A stretch of 64,000 nt of DNA from Lachnoclostridium sp. UBA1308 (GCA_002307215.1 DBTU01000010.1:68266-132265); one strand, 5' to 3'. Shown: positions 26,584 through 35,391, numbered from the stretch's first letter. Made by a program: numbers and translations. Notes: a model not told the origin generated them from the letters alone.

Positions 26584-26832
26584 ATGCTTAGAAAACGCAA
26601 TATGATTATTATTATGAAAAACGAATATGATAGTTTTATGAGGAAACAAGAAATACGGACAATTCGTTCCAGTTCAAGTATGCTAAAAAATCTTCGTAAA
26701 AAAGCACTAAAAACAGATCCGCGTGCGAGAATCATGCTACTCGATGGCGTGCCCACATTAGTTATTCACCAGACAGAAGCGCCTGGTGTGGTTACTGTTT
26801 GTCTGGTAGAAAAAGAAACAGAAACAAGATGA
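26584..26832 (+). CDS. Small basic hypothetical protein, 82 residues
   Basis: TTGGAAGGAG precedes ATG 26584. The N-terminal half is strongly basic and helical (RTIRSSSSMLKNLRKKALKT), and the C-terminal half looks like short beta strands (RIMLLDGVPTLVIHQ, VVTVCLVEKE). I do not recognise it. Confidence 0.55.
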   Translation: MLRKRNMIIIMKNEYDSFMRKQEIRTIRSSSSMLKNLRKKALKTDPRARIMLLDGVPTLVIHQTEAPGVVTVCLVEKETETR

Positions 26833-26879
26833 CTGGACAAGAAAAAATATGCACTTAAAATATTATACGATGTAGAGAA

Positions 26880-26920
26880 CTATATGAATTATTTTGAGTT
26901 TTTCAAAATAATTCATATAG
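26880..26920. terminator. Perfect 17-bp inverted repeat, probable bidirectional terminator
   Basis: CTATATGAATTATTTTG (26880-26896) and CAAAATAATTCATATAG (26904-26920) are fully complementary around AGTTTTT. CTTTTC follows. The stem is AT-rich, with only a short T-run, so termination is likely but not certain. Confidence 0.6.
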
Positions 26921-27005
26921 CTTTTCAATAACAGGGGTTATTTCTTTCGCTTAAATTCTTATTTACGACATAGGGACAGAGACGTACGAATGTGAAGGAG
27001 AAGAT

Positions 27006-27416
27006 ATGGCTGATGATTTGAATGGGTTTCTAAAAAATAATAAATTGAGAACTCCAGGAGATCTTACCGTAAACGATAAGAAATATGTGTTTGCGATGAA
27101 TACGAAACAGAAATGCCGGTTGGATGTGCAAAAGGCTGCAGAGTTAAACGGGTACAGTATACTGTTTATAGACAACGCATCCAATATGTATGCCGATCCT
27201 CTTCCCGAATACTGTTCAGTCTATTTGCTAAAATCAGATTACGTTCAAAAATATAGCATGGATCGATTAATAAACACGATTACCGCCATTGCAGAAAAAT
27301 ACAAGGAGCTACTGAAAGAAAAAGGATATGATGTAGAAAACGTGCCTCTTACAAAGATATACATTGGATGTGAAAGGTATGAAAATATTCCGATAAAACC
27401 GTCATGTAATAAATAA
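27006..27416 (+). CDS. Hypothetical protein, 136 residues
   Basis: GTGAAGGAGAAG precedes ATG 27006. Charged and mixed alpha/beta, it contains DLTVNDKKYVFAMNTKQKCR near the N-terminus and a C-terminal helix AEKYKELLKEKGYDVENVP. There is no membrane segment and no motif I recognise. Downstream, 27417-27598 has no further gene. Confidence 0.6.
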   Translation: MADDLNGFLKNNKLRTPGDLTVNDKKYVFAMNTKQKCRLDVQKAAELNGYSILFIDNASNMYADPLPEYCSVYLLKSDYVQKYSMDRLINTITAIAEKYKELLKEKGYDVENVPLTKIYIGCERYENIPIKPSCNK

Positions 27417-27598
27417 GGAATAAAGACCATACTGCGGTTTGGATGAGAGAGCTGGGATATTAAGATTTATGAGCTCACATGCTTGATTGCCCTTGCCAAG
27501 GGGCCTGTTCCATGTTTATTAAGATGGTTTCTTGCGTATGTCGGTTGACTGACCCTCATGAAAAATGTAAACATGATTAAATTCTCTCTTCTTTAATC

Positions 27599-28264
27599 TT
27601 AAATTTCTTTGCTTCCAAAAACATCTTCAAGTAATTTTGATGCCTCAAGATCAGCTTCATAAAGTGCAAGAACAATCGGATATTTTTCCATTGCTGATCC
27701 AATGGCATAATACTGCGATTTATCCTCACTGAAGCCCATATGCCATCGAATGGCCATAACCTCGTTCATTCGCAATTTCATAAATCCCTGGATTATGAGA
27801 CAGCTCTTTTCGCCATGTCCTAGAGGAATTTGATCATCATCATTAATTTGATACCTTTCCACTGTTTCCCATAAATAATCACCTAGTTCATCGTGCTTTA
27901 TGTCTCGTTTTTGTGCAGCTGCAATCTTGTTCGAGTCATAAGTTTTTTGATTCTTATAACTTTTGATGTAGAAATTGGCTTTGCATAGGTCATGAAGCAA
28001 GGACATGATTATTAAGCTCTCATCAGACATTCCGTCAAATACTTTTTTCCATATAGCAATGTTCTTCTTTGATACAAGGCAGTTATACACGTTCAGGCTA
28101 TGCTGAAGCAAGCCTCCTTCACATGCTAAATGAAAATTGGTCGAGGCTGGAGCAAAATAAAAGTCTGTTTTTTCACTGATATATCGCATTAATTCATACT
28201 TACCTTCTCTTTGAACAGTGTTCATCAGATACTGAAATCTTTGAATGTTTTCCTTGTGATTCAT
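27599..28264 (-). CDS. HD-domain hydrolase-like protein
   Basis: ATG 28264 follows GGGAGACTTTCAAC. The HD signature is visible as LQHSLNVYNCL (metal-ligand His, about residue 56) and MSLLHDLCKANFY (HD pair, about 92), then GHGEKSCLIIQGF and IRWHMG as later ligands. Length is 221 residues. HD proteins hydrolyse phosphate esters, often of nucleotides, and are frequent in mobile elements of Clostridia, but the substrate is unknown. A TTGAGT...TACATAAT promoter-like sequence lies just upstream on the minus strand. Confidence 0.8.
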   Translation of the reverse strand: MNHKENIQRFQYLMNTVQREGKYELMRYISEKTDFYFAPASTNFHLACEGGLLQHSLNVYNCLVSKKNIAIWKKVFDGMSDESLIIMSLLHDLCKANFYIKSYKNQKTYDSNKIAAAQKRDIKHDELGDYLWETVERYQINDDDQIPLGHGEKSCLIIQGFMKLRMNEVMAIRWHMGFSEDKSQYYAIGSAMEKYPIVLALYEADLEASKLLEDVFGSKEI

Positions 28265-28435
28265 GTTGAAAGTCTCCCTTCTATTCCACCAAATCATTAG
28301 TTGCATATAAATTATGTAGACAAAACCTTGAACTCAATCTCTGTGAGAAAACGTTTGAAATAATACGGTTTGGAATAGTTTGATTTATGAATACAACTAA
28401 TTGAGAGATAATACATGCTCTTTCTTTCAAACCAT

Positions 28436-28467
28436 AAAAATGAAAAATAGCATTTATTTTCATTTTT
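28436..28467. repeat. Inverted repeat between divergent genes
   Basis: AAAAATGAAAA (28436-28446) and TTTTCATTTTT (28457-28467) are exactly complementary. The repeat lies in the divergent intergenic region between the HD-domain gene and the gene at 28575, so it may be an operator; neither transcript ends here. The rest of 28265-28574 holds only promoter-like sequence. Confidence 0.4.
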
Positions 28468-28574
28468 TGAAAGATATTAATGAATTTATATAATATACTT
28501 AGAATAGTTGCAGAATATTATATGTGGAACTGATGTAGTATTTAATTTACTATGGTGAAGAATAGGAGAGGAAA

Positions 28575-29213
28575 ATGATTATTTTCAGTGAAAGTGCATT
28601 GAAGAATTTTACAGGTGGATATGGATTTGGTGATCTATATTTATGGAACAAACCAACAGAGAGACTAGTTCCCAATTATTCGAGTTATGATTGTAAAACT
28701 AAAAATTTTCACATTATTTCCAATGATGTGTTAGGGATCGAAAAGAAAATAGAAGAATTACGAATAGAACTAATGAAAGAGATAAAGGAATCAAATTTAT
28801 TTTGGACGAAAAATCGTTCTAATACATATGAAGATGAACGACCGAAATACAATCCTTTTTACGGAAATAAATCCAGTAAAAATATTGATCCGCTTCAACT
28901 TGAAAAATATATAGGTGTAACTTATGAGAACCATTTTCATATGTTATGTTTTGAAAGAATGTATATTGATGAAAAAAAGATATGTAATGTTCTAGGTGCT
29001 ATTCAGTATTATAAGTATTTGATGGTAGAAGGCAAAGATACGGGTATAAATAAAGATAGTGATGGTAATCTAGATATTTGTTACCCACTAAAAGGAGAAA
29101 CGATGCGTAAAAAGCAAGATGGAAGAGAAATCACCAATTCAGAATATAATATATATAGCGATGTCAAGGCTATCTTGGATGAATTTTATAAGTTTATTGT
29201 AAATCAGGATTAA
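28575..29213 (+). CDS. Hypothetical protein, 212 residues
   Basis: GAATAGGAGAGGAAA precedes ATG 28575. The protein is hydrophilic and AT-rich in coding, with aromatic-rich segments (TGGYGFGDLYLW, KYNPFYGNKS, ENHFHMLCFERMY) and a helical C-terminus. I do not recognise a family, and there is no signal or membrane segment. Base composition is lower in GC than the neighbouring HD gene, which hints at separate acquisition. Confidence 0.6.
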   Translation: MIIFSESALKNFTGGYGFGDLYLWNKPTERLVPNYSSYDCKTKNFHIISNDVLGIEKKIEELRIELMKEIKESNLFWTKNRSNTYEDERPKYNPFYGNKSSKNIDPLQLEKYIGVTYENHFHMLCFERMYIDEKKICNVLGAIQYYKYLMVEGKDTGINKDSDGNLDICYPLKGETMRKKQDGREITNSEYNIYSDVKAILDEFYKFIVNQD

Positions 29214-29421
29214 CCTGAGTGAATAGGGAGTTAGGAATAGATCGAAAGTAGAGATTAACCCTCATAACTTCTCCATCTCAAGCCTGATTATCCTTGAATT
29301 CATAAAGAACGATTTAAGATGGTGTAAGCAGAAAACTCTTGTGGACAGGATACATGGAAGGCTATCGCCTAAACAATGAAGAAGCACTCAGGTATTCAAA
29401 CTCTACTATTCTCATCAATAA

Positions 29422-29748
29422 GAGAAAGAAAAGTACCGTGATAAAAAAGTAATAAATATTGAGGATACCATTGAGGAACATACAGCCATCAAAAGAGAAT
29501 TAGAATCTGAAGGGACCCGACAGATTGTTCGTGCAGATAATGCAGAAAAAGGAATAGTAGAAATAGAACAAGAGGAAGCCACAGGTGAGCCATATGACCT
29601 TCTGGTTTGCGATATGCATTTTAACTTCTTTGGCAAGGATGATACGGAGGCAGGAGAGAAGACGATGAAGCTTCTGTGGAAGAAGGTATCTTTCTATTGT
29701 CATGAATTAAACCACAAGTTTATTCTCAGCCTTAATCTATTATGCTAA
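29422..29748 (+). pseudogene. Gene remnant, possibly receiver-like
   Basis: The frame is open for 108 codons but has no start codon or ribosome site. It encodes NIEDTIEEHTAIKRELESEG, VEIEQEEATGEPYDLLVCDM, FFGKDDTEAGEKTMKLLWKK. The strand YDLLVCDMHF recalls the phospho-Asp strand of receiver domains. That is a guess. Stop codons precede it at 29419. It looks like the 3' part of a broken gene. Confidence 0.4.
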
Positions 29749-29957
29749 ATTAAAAGAGCCTTCGAGGCAAAGAAATAAATGTAAAGAAAACAAGAAGTCG
29801 ATTTCTTATTAGAGGATTATTATTGAGCGTACATGCTCGAAGTACATCCATTAATAAAGAAGTCGGCTTTTCCTTTGCCCTTTGCTACTTGATAATTAAA
29901 TAACCGTAACGCGATCCATAATCGTCAAATCACACGCTTACTAATATTTTGTATTGT

Positions 29958-30000
29958 AAGGACATTTTACTAAAAGCAATTTTAGAGAAGTGTCCTTTTT
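29958..30000 (+). terminator. Hairpin with T-run ahead of the RNA locus
   Basis: AAGGACA (29958-29964) pairs with TGTCCTT (29991-29997), enclosing a second pairing of CTAAAA (29970-29975) with TTTTAG (29980-29985), followed by T residues. Confidence 0.7.
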
Positions 30001-30029
30001 GTAATTTCAAATTTATTTTAATAACACGA

Positions 30030-30720
30030 TGGCCGAAAATACATTCCCCATAATACATGCAAGTAATCAGCCAGCAGATTAAGTGTTGGCACTCGCCTGT
30101 GAGTGACGCAGGAGGATGGCAGTCAAGCTCACACCAACTCGCTCGATTGTTCGTTATCTGCATTATGCGTAAGCAGTATAAAAAAACATGTGTGGCAGAG
30201 CATATGCGGAAAGTCTGCTCGGCTCCAGAGGGTCGCATTTCCCACCGCTGGATCCGTAAGGGGCTAAAACTCGATCATGGCCTCGTTAAGCCTAACCTAT
30301 GCAAGACAAAACCTGCATGGTACATTGGTTAAAAGTAGAGAGGGTGGCAATGTCTTGCCTGGTTGTTGTTGGTTAATGCTGGGGGGACGCGCAAAGCTTT
30401 GAAAAGAGCTGCGGTCGGATGTTAGGGACTAGGTGACTGTTAATGGCGTGATGTAAATTCTTTTACATAGTAGGGAAAAACACACGGAATACGGATACAA
30501 GAGTGAACCAAACTCAATCGTATGTACATAGGGTGGCGTACTTCTTCTTTTTTTCCTAGGGAAAGTGCGCTCAGCCGAGCCGTTGTCCATACCCCTCAAT
30601 CGTTTAATGGCATTCTAGGTAAGGCTCCTGAAGGCCGACGGACTGAAGGGCGTCGAAGACCGCAGCATGTAAATGCTGTGGTGTTTGAACGCAAATAAGT
30701 TACTTGTAGATTAAGGATAA
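30030..30720 (+). ncRNA. Probable large structured non-coding RNA
   Basis: About 650 bases without a credible gene stand out by higher GC than their surroundings and by many short hairpins. The best is 30653-30688: TCGAAGACCGCAGCAT pairs with ATGCTGTGGTGTTTGA around a GTAA (GNRA-type) loop, with one mismatch and two G-U pairs. Others are GGCAA-TGTC-TTGCC (30346-30359), ATGTAAA/TTTACAT (30451-30468) and CACTC/GAGTG (30090-30105). Size and location in a mobile element recall the ornate RNAs GOLLD and ROOL, but I cannot assign a family from memory. Strand and ends are estimates: the plus strand is chosen because a terminator ends at 30000 and the next genes run the same way. I see no group II intron domain V and no tmRNA or RNase P core. 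Confidence 0.6.
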
Positions 30721-30910
30721 GCGCTCAACAACAGGGTGCCTTGAAAATAAAAAGAGGTCAACTATAGTAATCAGCTAATCTCTGATAATCGCTTTCCGCA
30801 TTCTGCTTGTACTGCCTCAGCCCAAGGCGTTAAAAGTTACAAGTCTTCCACTGTAGTTCAATGCTTCATCTATTAAGAAAGGACATTACAAGCAGGAATT
30901 CTGGGATCTT

Positions 30911-31126
30911 GTGCCGTGCGAAATAAAAACTATAAAAGATATAGATGCACAATCGGGAGTAGACCAATCATCTGTGGATAAGTCTACTGAAAAATGGCTA
31001 CAACGTATACATGACAAGTTGAATTTTTTGGAATGGTATGCAGGTCACTATCATGTGGAAAGTGAGGAAGATGGTATTCGCATCATGTATGAGGATTATG
31101 ATGAGATATGTGAAGAAAATAATTGA
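30911..31126 (+). CDS. Small acidic protein or gene fragment, 71 residues
   Basis: The frame from GTG 30911 reads PCEIKTIKDIDAQSGVDQSS, TEKWLQRIHDKLNFLEWYAG, EEDGIRIMYEDYDEIC. The same frame continues upstream without a stop to about 30865 (KKGHYKQEFWDLV) but contains no start codon, and the ribosome site for the GTG is poor. It could be the 3' part of a longer gene. The family is unknown to me. Confidence 0.4.
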   Translation: MPCEIKTIKDIDAQSGVDQSSVDKSTEKWLQRIHDKLNFLEWYAGHYHVESEEDGIRIMYEDYDEICEENN

Positions 31127-31434
31127 TACGAGTAATGGTTATATGTAAATTTGTTATCAAGACAAACGAGAAACTCAGGGATACTTTGAAACAAAGTCTG
31201 TATAATAAGTTTTTACCTAAGGCTTTCTATTATAAAAATATCATAGGAGGCCTTATATTATAGCATTATAGCATAGAATAAAGCAAAAAATAAGGCGCTC
31301 TACCGTAAATAGCTGAGGGCATTAATTCGTTTTCTCATAAGAAATGAAGAACATGTAATGACCGCATAATAGATATATAGGCTTTCGAATATTTATAATT
31401 ACAAATAATCCAGAATAGAAGATTTAATGACAAC
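31127..31434. other. Noncoding stretch upstream of xis
   Basis: No gene is visible on either strand. The segment is AT-rich with a weak inverted repeat of AAGGC(C) around 31219-31255 and leads into the xis promoter. Confidence 0.5.
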
Positions 31435-31462
31435 TTGACAAACTTTTCTTTCCACATAATAA
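31435..31462 (+). promoter_or_regulatory. Promoter of the xis-int operon
   Basis: TTGACA (31435-31440) is followed after 16 bases by TAATAA (31457-31462), with CCACA directly before the -10 box as at the mob locus. It is the best -35 match in region 2. Confidence 0.75.
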
Positions 31463-31522
31463 GTATAGAACAGTTTTATAGATAATGTTCATCAAGAATT
31501 AGTATTCTTAAAGGAAAGGAGG

Positions 31523-31579
31523 ATGGCGGCACCTGCCACAGTTAAAATAGTGTGGCCCCCGCCTAAGATTATATTATGA
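31523..31579 (+). CDS. Leader peptide upstream of xis with Pro-Pro-Pro motif
   Basis: ATG 31523 lies behind AAAGGAAAGGAGG and encodes MAAPATVKIVWPPPKIIL. Its TGA (31577-31579) overlaps the xis ATG (31576-31578), so translation is coupled. The coding sequence also forms a hairpin: GGCGG (31525-31529) with CCGCC (31559-31563) and GCCACA (31535-31540) with TGTGGC (31551-31556). Three consecutive prolines are a known ribosome-slowing motif. The arrangement suggests control of xis by leader translation, which is inference. Confidence 0.6.
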   Translation: MAAPATVKIVWPPPKIIL

Positions 31580-31773
31580 AGAAAGAAGTCCCGGTTTGGG
31601 AAAAGTCGAATCTGACACTTGAAGAAGCAGCGGCCTATTTTGGTATCGGTATCAATAGGCTCAGATATCTTACGGATGATACAAATTGTCGCTTTGTTCT
31701 ATGGTGTGGAAGTAAGAGGTTAATTAAGCGGAAATTGTTTGATGAGTATCTGGAAAAAGAGTATTCAATTTAA
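31576..31773 (+). CDS. xis: Tn916-type excisionase
   Basis: The 65 residues (VPVWEKSNLTLEEAAAYFGI, INRLRYLTDD, FVLWCGSKRLIKRKLFDEYL) match the small winged-helix excisionases of the Tn916 family. Xis bends the element ends so that the integrase excises rather than integrates. It has no ribosome site of its own apart from the overlapping leader peptide, and it lies 86 bases ahead of int. Confidence 0.9.
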   Translation: MKKEVPVWEKSNLTLEEAAAYFGIGINRLRYLTDDTNCRFVLWCGSKRLIKRKLFDEYLEKEYSI

Positions 31774-31778
31774 TATTG

Positions 31779-31795
31779 TATACAAAATGCAAATG
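31779..31795 (-). repeat. Inverted copy of the parC-like repeat between xis and int
   Basis: On the minus strand the sequence is ATTTGCATTTTGTATAC. It matches ATTTGCATTTTGCATATAC at 18926-18944 apart from a 2-base gap and one change. Confidence 0.45.
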
Positions 31796-31800
31796 GCGCA

Positions 31801-31840
31801 GAGGACATAATTAGTATAGCATAATGCTAAAATTGTCCTC
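31801..31840 (+). promoter_or_regulatory. Hairpin between xis and int
   Basis: GAGGACA (31801-31807) pairs with TGTCCTC (31834-31840), enclosing the small palindrome AGCATAATGCT (31818-31828). It ends 10 bases ahead of the int ribosome site and has no T-run. It may stabilise or separate the xis and int messages. Confidence 0.5.
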
Positions 31841-31859
31841 TATTACCAAAGGAGGACTT

Positions 31860-33116
31860 ATGGCCATAGAGAGACGCAAAGACGATAAAGGACGCGTGTT
31901 AAAAGATGGAGAACATCAAAGAACTAATGGAACCTATGAGTATAAGTGGAGAGATAAACGAGGTAAACGCCATTCCATTTACGCTAAATCGCTTGATGAA
32001 CTAAGGGATAAAGAGATCGATGTACTAAGAGATGCTTTAGATGGCATCAGAGCAGACAAGAACGATCTTACTATTAATGATCTATATTACCGGTGGGCGC
32101 AGCTAAAAAAGGGATTAAAGCATAATACATTTCAAAATTACAAATATATGTACACACAGTTTGTGAAGCCTGATTTTGGCGAGATGCATATAATTGATTT
32201 GAAAAGATCAGATGTAAGAGCCTTTTATAATCATTTGGCAGATACACAGCATATTAAGGCTAATACAATTGATAATATACATACCGTACTGCATCAAGTA
32301 CTTGAATTAGGAGTCGAAGATGAGTATTTGCGCTATAATCCTTCTGACAACGCATTAAAGGAATTAAAGAGAGCACATAATAATGGTTCTGAAAAAAGAA
32401 GGGCGTTAACTGTACCTGAGCAGGAATTGTTTGAACAATATCTAACTAAGAATGGAAGGTATCATAGATGGCACCCTATATTTATAGTTATGATGTGGAC
32501 AGGGATGCGTGTCGGCGAAATTGTCGGTTTGCGTTGGTGCGATATTGATTTGGAAGAAGAGACAATCAGTGTAAATCATACACTCGTATATTTTGACAAA
32601 GGTGGAACAGAAAGATGTGGATTTTCAGTTAATACTCCAAAGACAAAAGCAGGAGAAAGAACCATTCCTATGTTACCAATAGTTAAACAAGCCTTTATAA
32701 TGGAGAAAGAATACCAAAAGGAATGCGAAATTACTTGCGAGGCTACTGTTGATGGATATTCAGACTTTATCTTTATCAATCGGTTTGGCGGTGTGCAACA
32801 CCAGGGTACACTTAACAAGGCATTGAGACGTATTATTAGGGATTGCAACTATGAGGTCATAGATAATGCAAAGGATAAGGAAGTTGTAACGCTACCTCGA
32901 TTCAGTAACCATTCACTCCGACACACGTTCACAACGAGAATGTGCGAAGCAGGAGTTAATATCAAGGCTATGCAGGATATATTAGGTCATGCGGATGCAG
33001 AGACGACACTTCAAATTTATACGGATGCAACGAAGGATTTGAAGAAGGCTGAAATGATTAACTTTGAGGACTATTTCCAAGAACAGAAAAAGAAGAAGCA
33101 AGCAAATACAGATTAA
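31860..33116 (+). CDS. int: Tyrosine integrase, Tn916/phage type
   Basis: ATG 31860 has AAGGAGG at ideal spacing; the ATG at 31824 lies inside the hairpin and lacks one. An N-terminal arm-binding domain (TNGTYEYKWRDKRGKRHSIY) precedes an SAM-like core-binding domain and the catalytic domain with all active residues: Arg in TGMRVGEIVGLRW (about 217), Lys in TPKTKAGERTIP, HSLRH (about 352), the His of LGHADAETT and the nucleophile Tyr in LQIYTDA (about 388). It should be active. Its own attachment site is not obvious: no lysS-like repeat adjoins it. Confidence 0.92.
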   Translation: MAIERRKDDKGRVLKDGEHQRTNGTYEYKWRDKRGKRHSIYAKSLDELRDKEIDVLRDALDGIRADKNDLTINDLYYRWAQLKKGLKHNTFQNYKYMYTQFVKPDFGEMHIIDLKRSDVRAFYNHLADTQHIKANTIDNIHTVLHQVLELGVEDEYLRYNPSDNALKELKRAHNNGSEKRRALTVPEQELFEQYLTKNGRYHRWHPIFIVMMWTGMRVGEIVGLRWCDIDLEEETISVNHTLVYFDKGGTERCGFSVNTPKTKAGERTIPMLPIVKQAFIMEKEYQKECEITCEATVDGYSDFIFINRFGGVQHQGTLNKALRRIIRDCNYEVIDNAKDKEVVTLPRFSNHSLRHTFTTRMCEAGVNIKAMQDILGHADAETTLQIYTDATKDLKKAEMINFEDYFQEQKKKKQANTD

Positions 33117-33639
33117 TATTTAATATCAAATTACAGCAGGGTTAAATAATAATTTACTAAGAGATCCTCAAAAATATAAGAAAAAATATAATTATAAAAG
33201 CGTTTGGTTTTTCAATCGTTTTTAAAGGCACAGCCGGTTGAGCATAAAGCGAGTTTTTCAAACGGTAGGAAGAAATGTTCTAATATCTGATGTGATTGTG
33301 CAAGGGGCGATATCTGATGTTTCTGGTAGAATAGTAACGATAAGTTCAAAAAGTAATAGCCCAATAGTGTCTCGCACGGCAATGATGGTAGCCAAGAAAT
33401 AGGCTTCGAGTACTAGGTAATCTCCGCCCGTTAATCCTATTAAAGATTTATCCGACTAAACCCAAATAATTGATACATCTAGGATGGAAGATAGCTTGTA
33501 AAGACTAGAAACCGTAATATCGGCTTTACCACGTTCAATTCAACAATATTACAGTCTGGCTCATTCCAAGTTGCTTACTCACATCAGACTGTGTTTAGAT
33601 TTATCTCGCCTTGCATTTGATATTTTCACAGACCCGAAT
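33117..33639. other. Noncoding stretch downstream of int
   Basis: No gene is visible. There is scattered low-level coding-like sequence with frequent stops, probably decayed insertion sequences. Confidence 0.5.
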
Positions 33640-33920
33640 CTATTACTGTGATCCGAGCAGTCTGTATCAGAAGGGGGCAATTGAAGTCAATCATGAACTG
33701 GTAAGGCGTATTATACCCATGGGCCATTCACTGGACACATTTGAAAGACATCAATAGGAGATGGATCATGTAAACTTCTATCAAAGAAAAAAGTTGAACA
33801 ACATAAGTCCCTATCAGGTGTTCAGCTTGTACCACGGGGAAGAACTGCTATAACTGTTAGGATGTTCCCTAGTCCCACCTGAAGACATCGTACTAAAGCC
33901 AGAACATTTTAAAAAGTAAT
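33640..33920 (+). pseudogene. IS30-family transposase remnant
   Basis: The frame reads YYCDPSSLYQKGAIEVNHEL, VRRIIPMGHSL, then after stops MDHVNFYQRKKLNNISPYQV and IVLKPEHFKK. This matches the C-terminal part of IS30-type transposases, including the conserved K-G-A-x-E and RRxxPxG segments. At least two in-frame stops show it is dead, and no inverted repeats remain. Confidence 0.75.
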
Positions 33921-34555
33921 ACCAAAATAAAACACCGCTGGCAGATAAAGAATAATCCGAAGTATTTATGGTTGATTTTCAGATTACAAAGATTCGAACG
34001 TAAACTGACACTTTATCAGTAAAGTTATTATAACAAAATGCCGTGAAAAACAACACTAAACGTCAGGATTTCGCTTACATACGGGAAATTACAATTCAAA
34101 AGTAAAATTAAAAAAATTGAAAATTTGGATTTCAAAAAATAGTAATTGAATTTCTTGTAATACAAATGGGACTCTCATATTACAATCTACCCATTTGAGC
34201 TGATTTAAAAACCTTTACTCATTAGCAGGATATAAGAAATGATATAAATGGAATATAATGTAGAAAAATGTTAAAATTTCTTTACATTATGGGAAAAATA
34301 TGATATAAACTTATTATATGTAAGATAATGTATAATCATGAGATGTTAATTTAAATAATGCGATGAATATTTTGTAAAAACAATTGAATATTTTAAATAA
34401 GTATCAGGTGGTTTCTTTAGGAAGCGGAGAAAGTAAAGATTTTATCTTAGTAGTACAATTGGAAGGTTTTGAAGTTGATAAAGAGAATCTTTTATAAAAA
34501 GTTATCATTATTATAACAATGAGATTATAAATGCTAAGATATGCGAGGACAAGCT
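33921..34555. other. AT-rich leader region of the biosynthetic cluster
   Basis: No convincing gene. A 37-codon frame (TTG 34384 to 34497, ending LVVQLEGFEVDKENLL) has no ribosome site and may be a remnant. Confidence 0.45.
34281..34309 (+). promoter_or_regulatory. Likely promoter of the biosynthetic operon
   Basis: TTTACA (34281-34286) and TATAAA (34304-34309) are 17 bases apart, about 250 bases ahead of the first gene of the cluster. Confidence 0.55.
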
Positions 34556-35299
34556 ATGATTGTAGATATATCAAATAAAGTTATTGTAGTAACAGGATCA
34601 TCGAAAGGAATTGGCAAAGAGCTCATAAGAGCATTTGCTAAAGAAAATGCTAAAGTAGTAATAACTTATTTTCATAGTGAACATGAAGCTATGGAATTAC
34701 ATAAAGAAATAATCCAATACAATCCAAACTGCTTAAAAATAAAAACTGATGTTAAAAGTCAAGATAATGTATCTAGGTTATATAATGAAACCATTTCTGT
34801 ATTTGGAAAAGTAGATATTTTGATAAATAATGCTGGAATTTGTGATGACAGCCCCATACAATTGATGCCAGAAGAACAATGGCGCAATGTTATAGATGTA
34901 AATCTAACGGGTGCATATCTGTGTTGTCGTGCCTTCTCCAAAGCAATGATTCATCAAAGAAGTGGTAAGATCATTAATATTTCTTCTTTGAAAGGCCAAG
35001 AAGGTTGTGCAGGACAAGTTAACTATTCTGCTTCAAAAGCTGGATTGATCGGTTTTACAAAAGCACTAGCAAAAGAACTTGGAAAGTTTAATATAGCAGT
35101 TAATGCTGTTTGTCCTGGATTTATAGTGACTGATTTGAATAGGATTAATAGGGAAAAGAAAAACATAGCTGAGAGTAAGAGCTTAATACCAACTGATTAT
35201 ATTTTTGATGATTTAATAAATTTTTTGATTTATATGTCATCAGATATGTTTTCTAGTGTAAGCGGTAGAGTTTTTAATTTGGATTCAAGAATAAATTAA
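34556..35299 (+). CDS. Short-chain dehydrogenase/reductase, FabG-like
   Basis: ATG 34556 is preceded by GAGGACAAGCT and fits the family N-terminus (MIVDISNKVIVVTG) better than ATG 34541. The cofactor motif TGSSKGIGKEL, the NNAG motif (LINNAGICDD), catalytic Ser (INISSLKG) and YSASK (Tyr and Lys) are all present, so it is an active NAD(P)-dependent oxidoreductase of 247 residues. It opens the biosynthetic cluster, just ahead of an acyl-activating enzyme and a carrier protein, so it may reduce a carrier-bound ketone or oxidise a sugar-derived alcohol. Substrate unknown. Confidence 0.88.
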   Translation: MIVDISNKVIVVTGSSKGIGKELIRAFAKENAKVVITYFHSEHEAMELHKEIIQYNPNCLKIKTDVKSQDNVSRLYNETISVFGKVDILINNAGICDDSPIQLMPEEQWRNVIDVNLTGAYLCCRAFSKAMIHQRSGKIINISSLKGQEGCAGQVNYSASKAGLIGFTKALAKELGKFNIAVNAVCPGFIVTDLNRINREKKNIAESKSLIPTDYIFDDLINFLIYMSSDMFSSVSGRVFNLDSRIN

Positions 35300-35391
35300 G
35301 AATTAATTAGCCCACACATATTACAGAGGACATTATGCTAGTGATAAAATTCGTTGGTTAGAAAATATGTATTGGAATTGAGGTGATTCTT

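Noticed and set aside
30057..30332. Plus-strand frame in the GC-rich region and an overlapping minus-strand frame
   Set aside because: No ribosome site, no protein-like pattern, and both lie in the probable structured RNA.
30030..30720. Group II intron, tmRNA or RNase P RNA
   Set aside because: I looked for a GUGYG start and domain V hairpin, a tRNA-like tmRNA end with tag frame, and the RNase P core. None was found.
17300..33120. Self-transmissible conjugative element
   Set aside because: No VirB4/TraE-, VirD4- or VirB6-like proteins are encoded, only a relaxase, so at most a mobilizable element.
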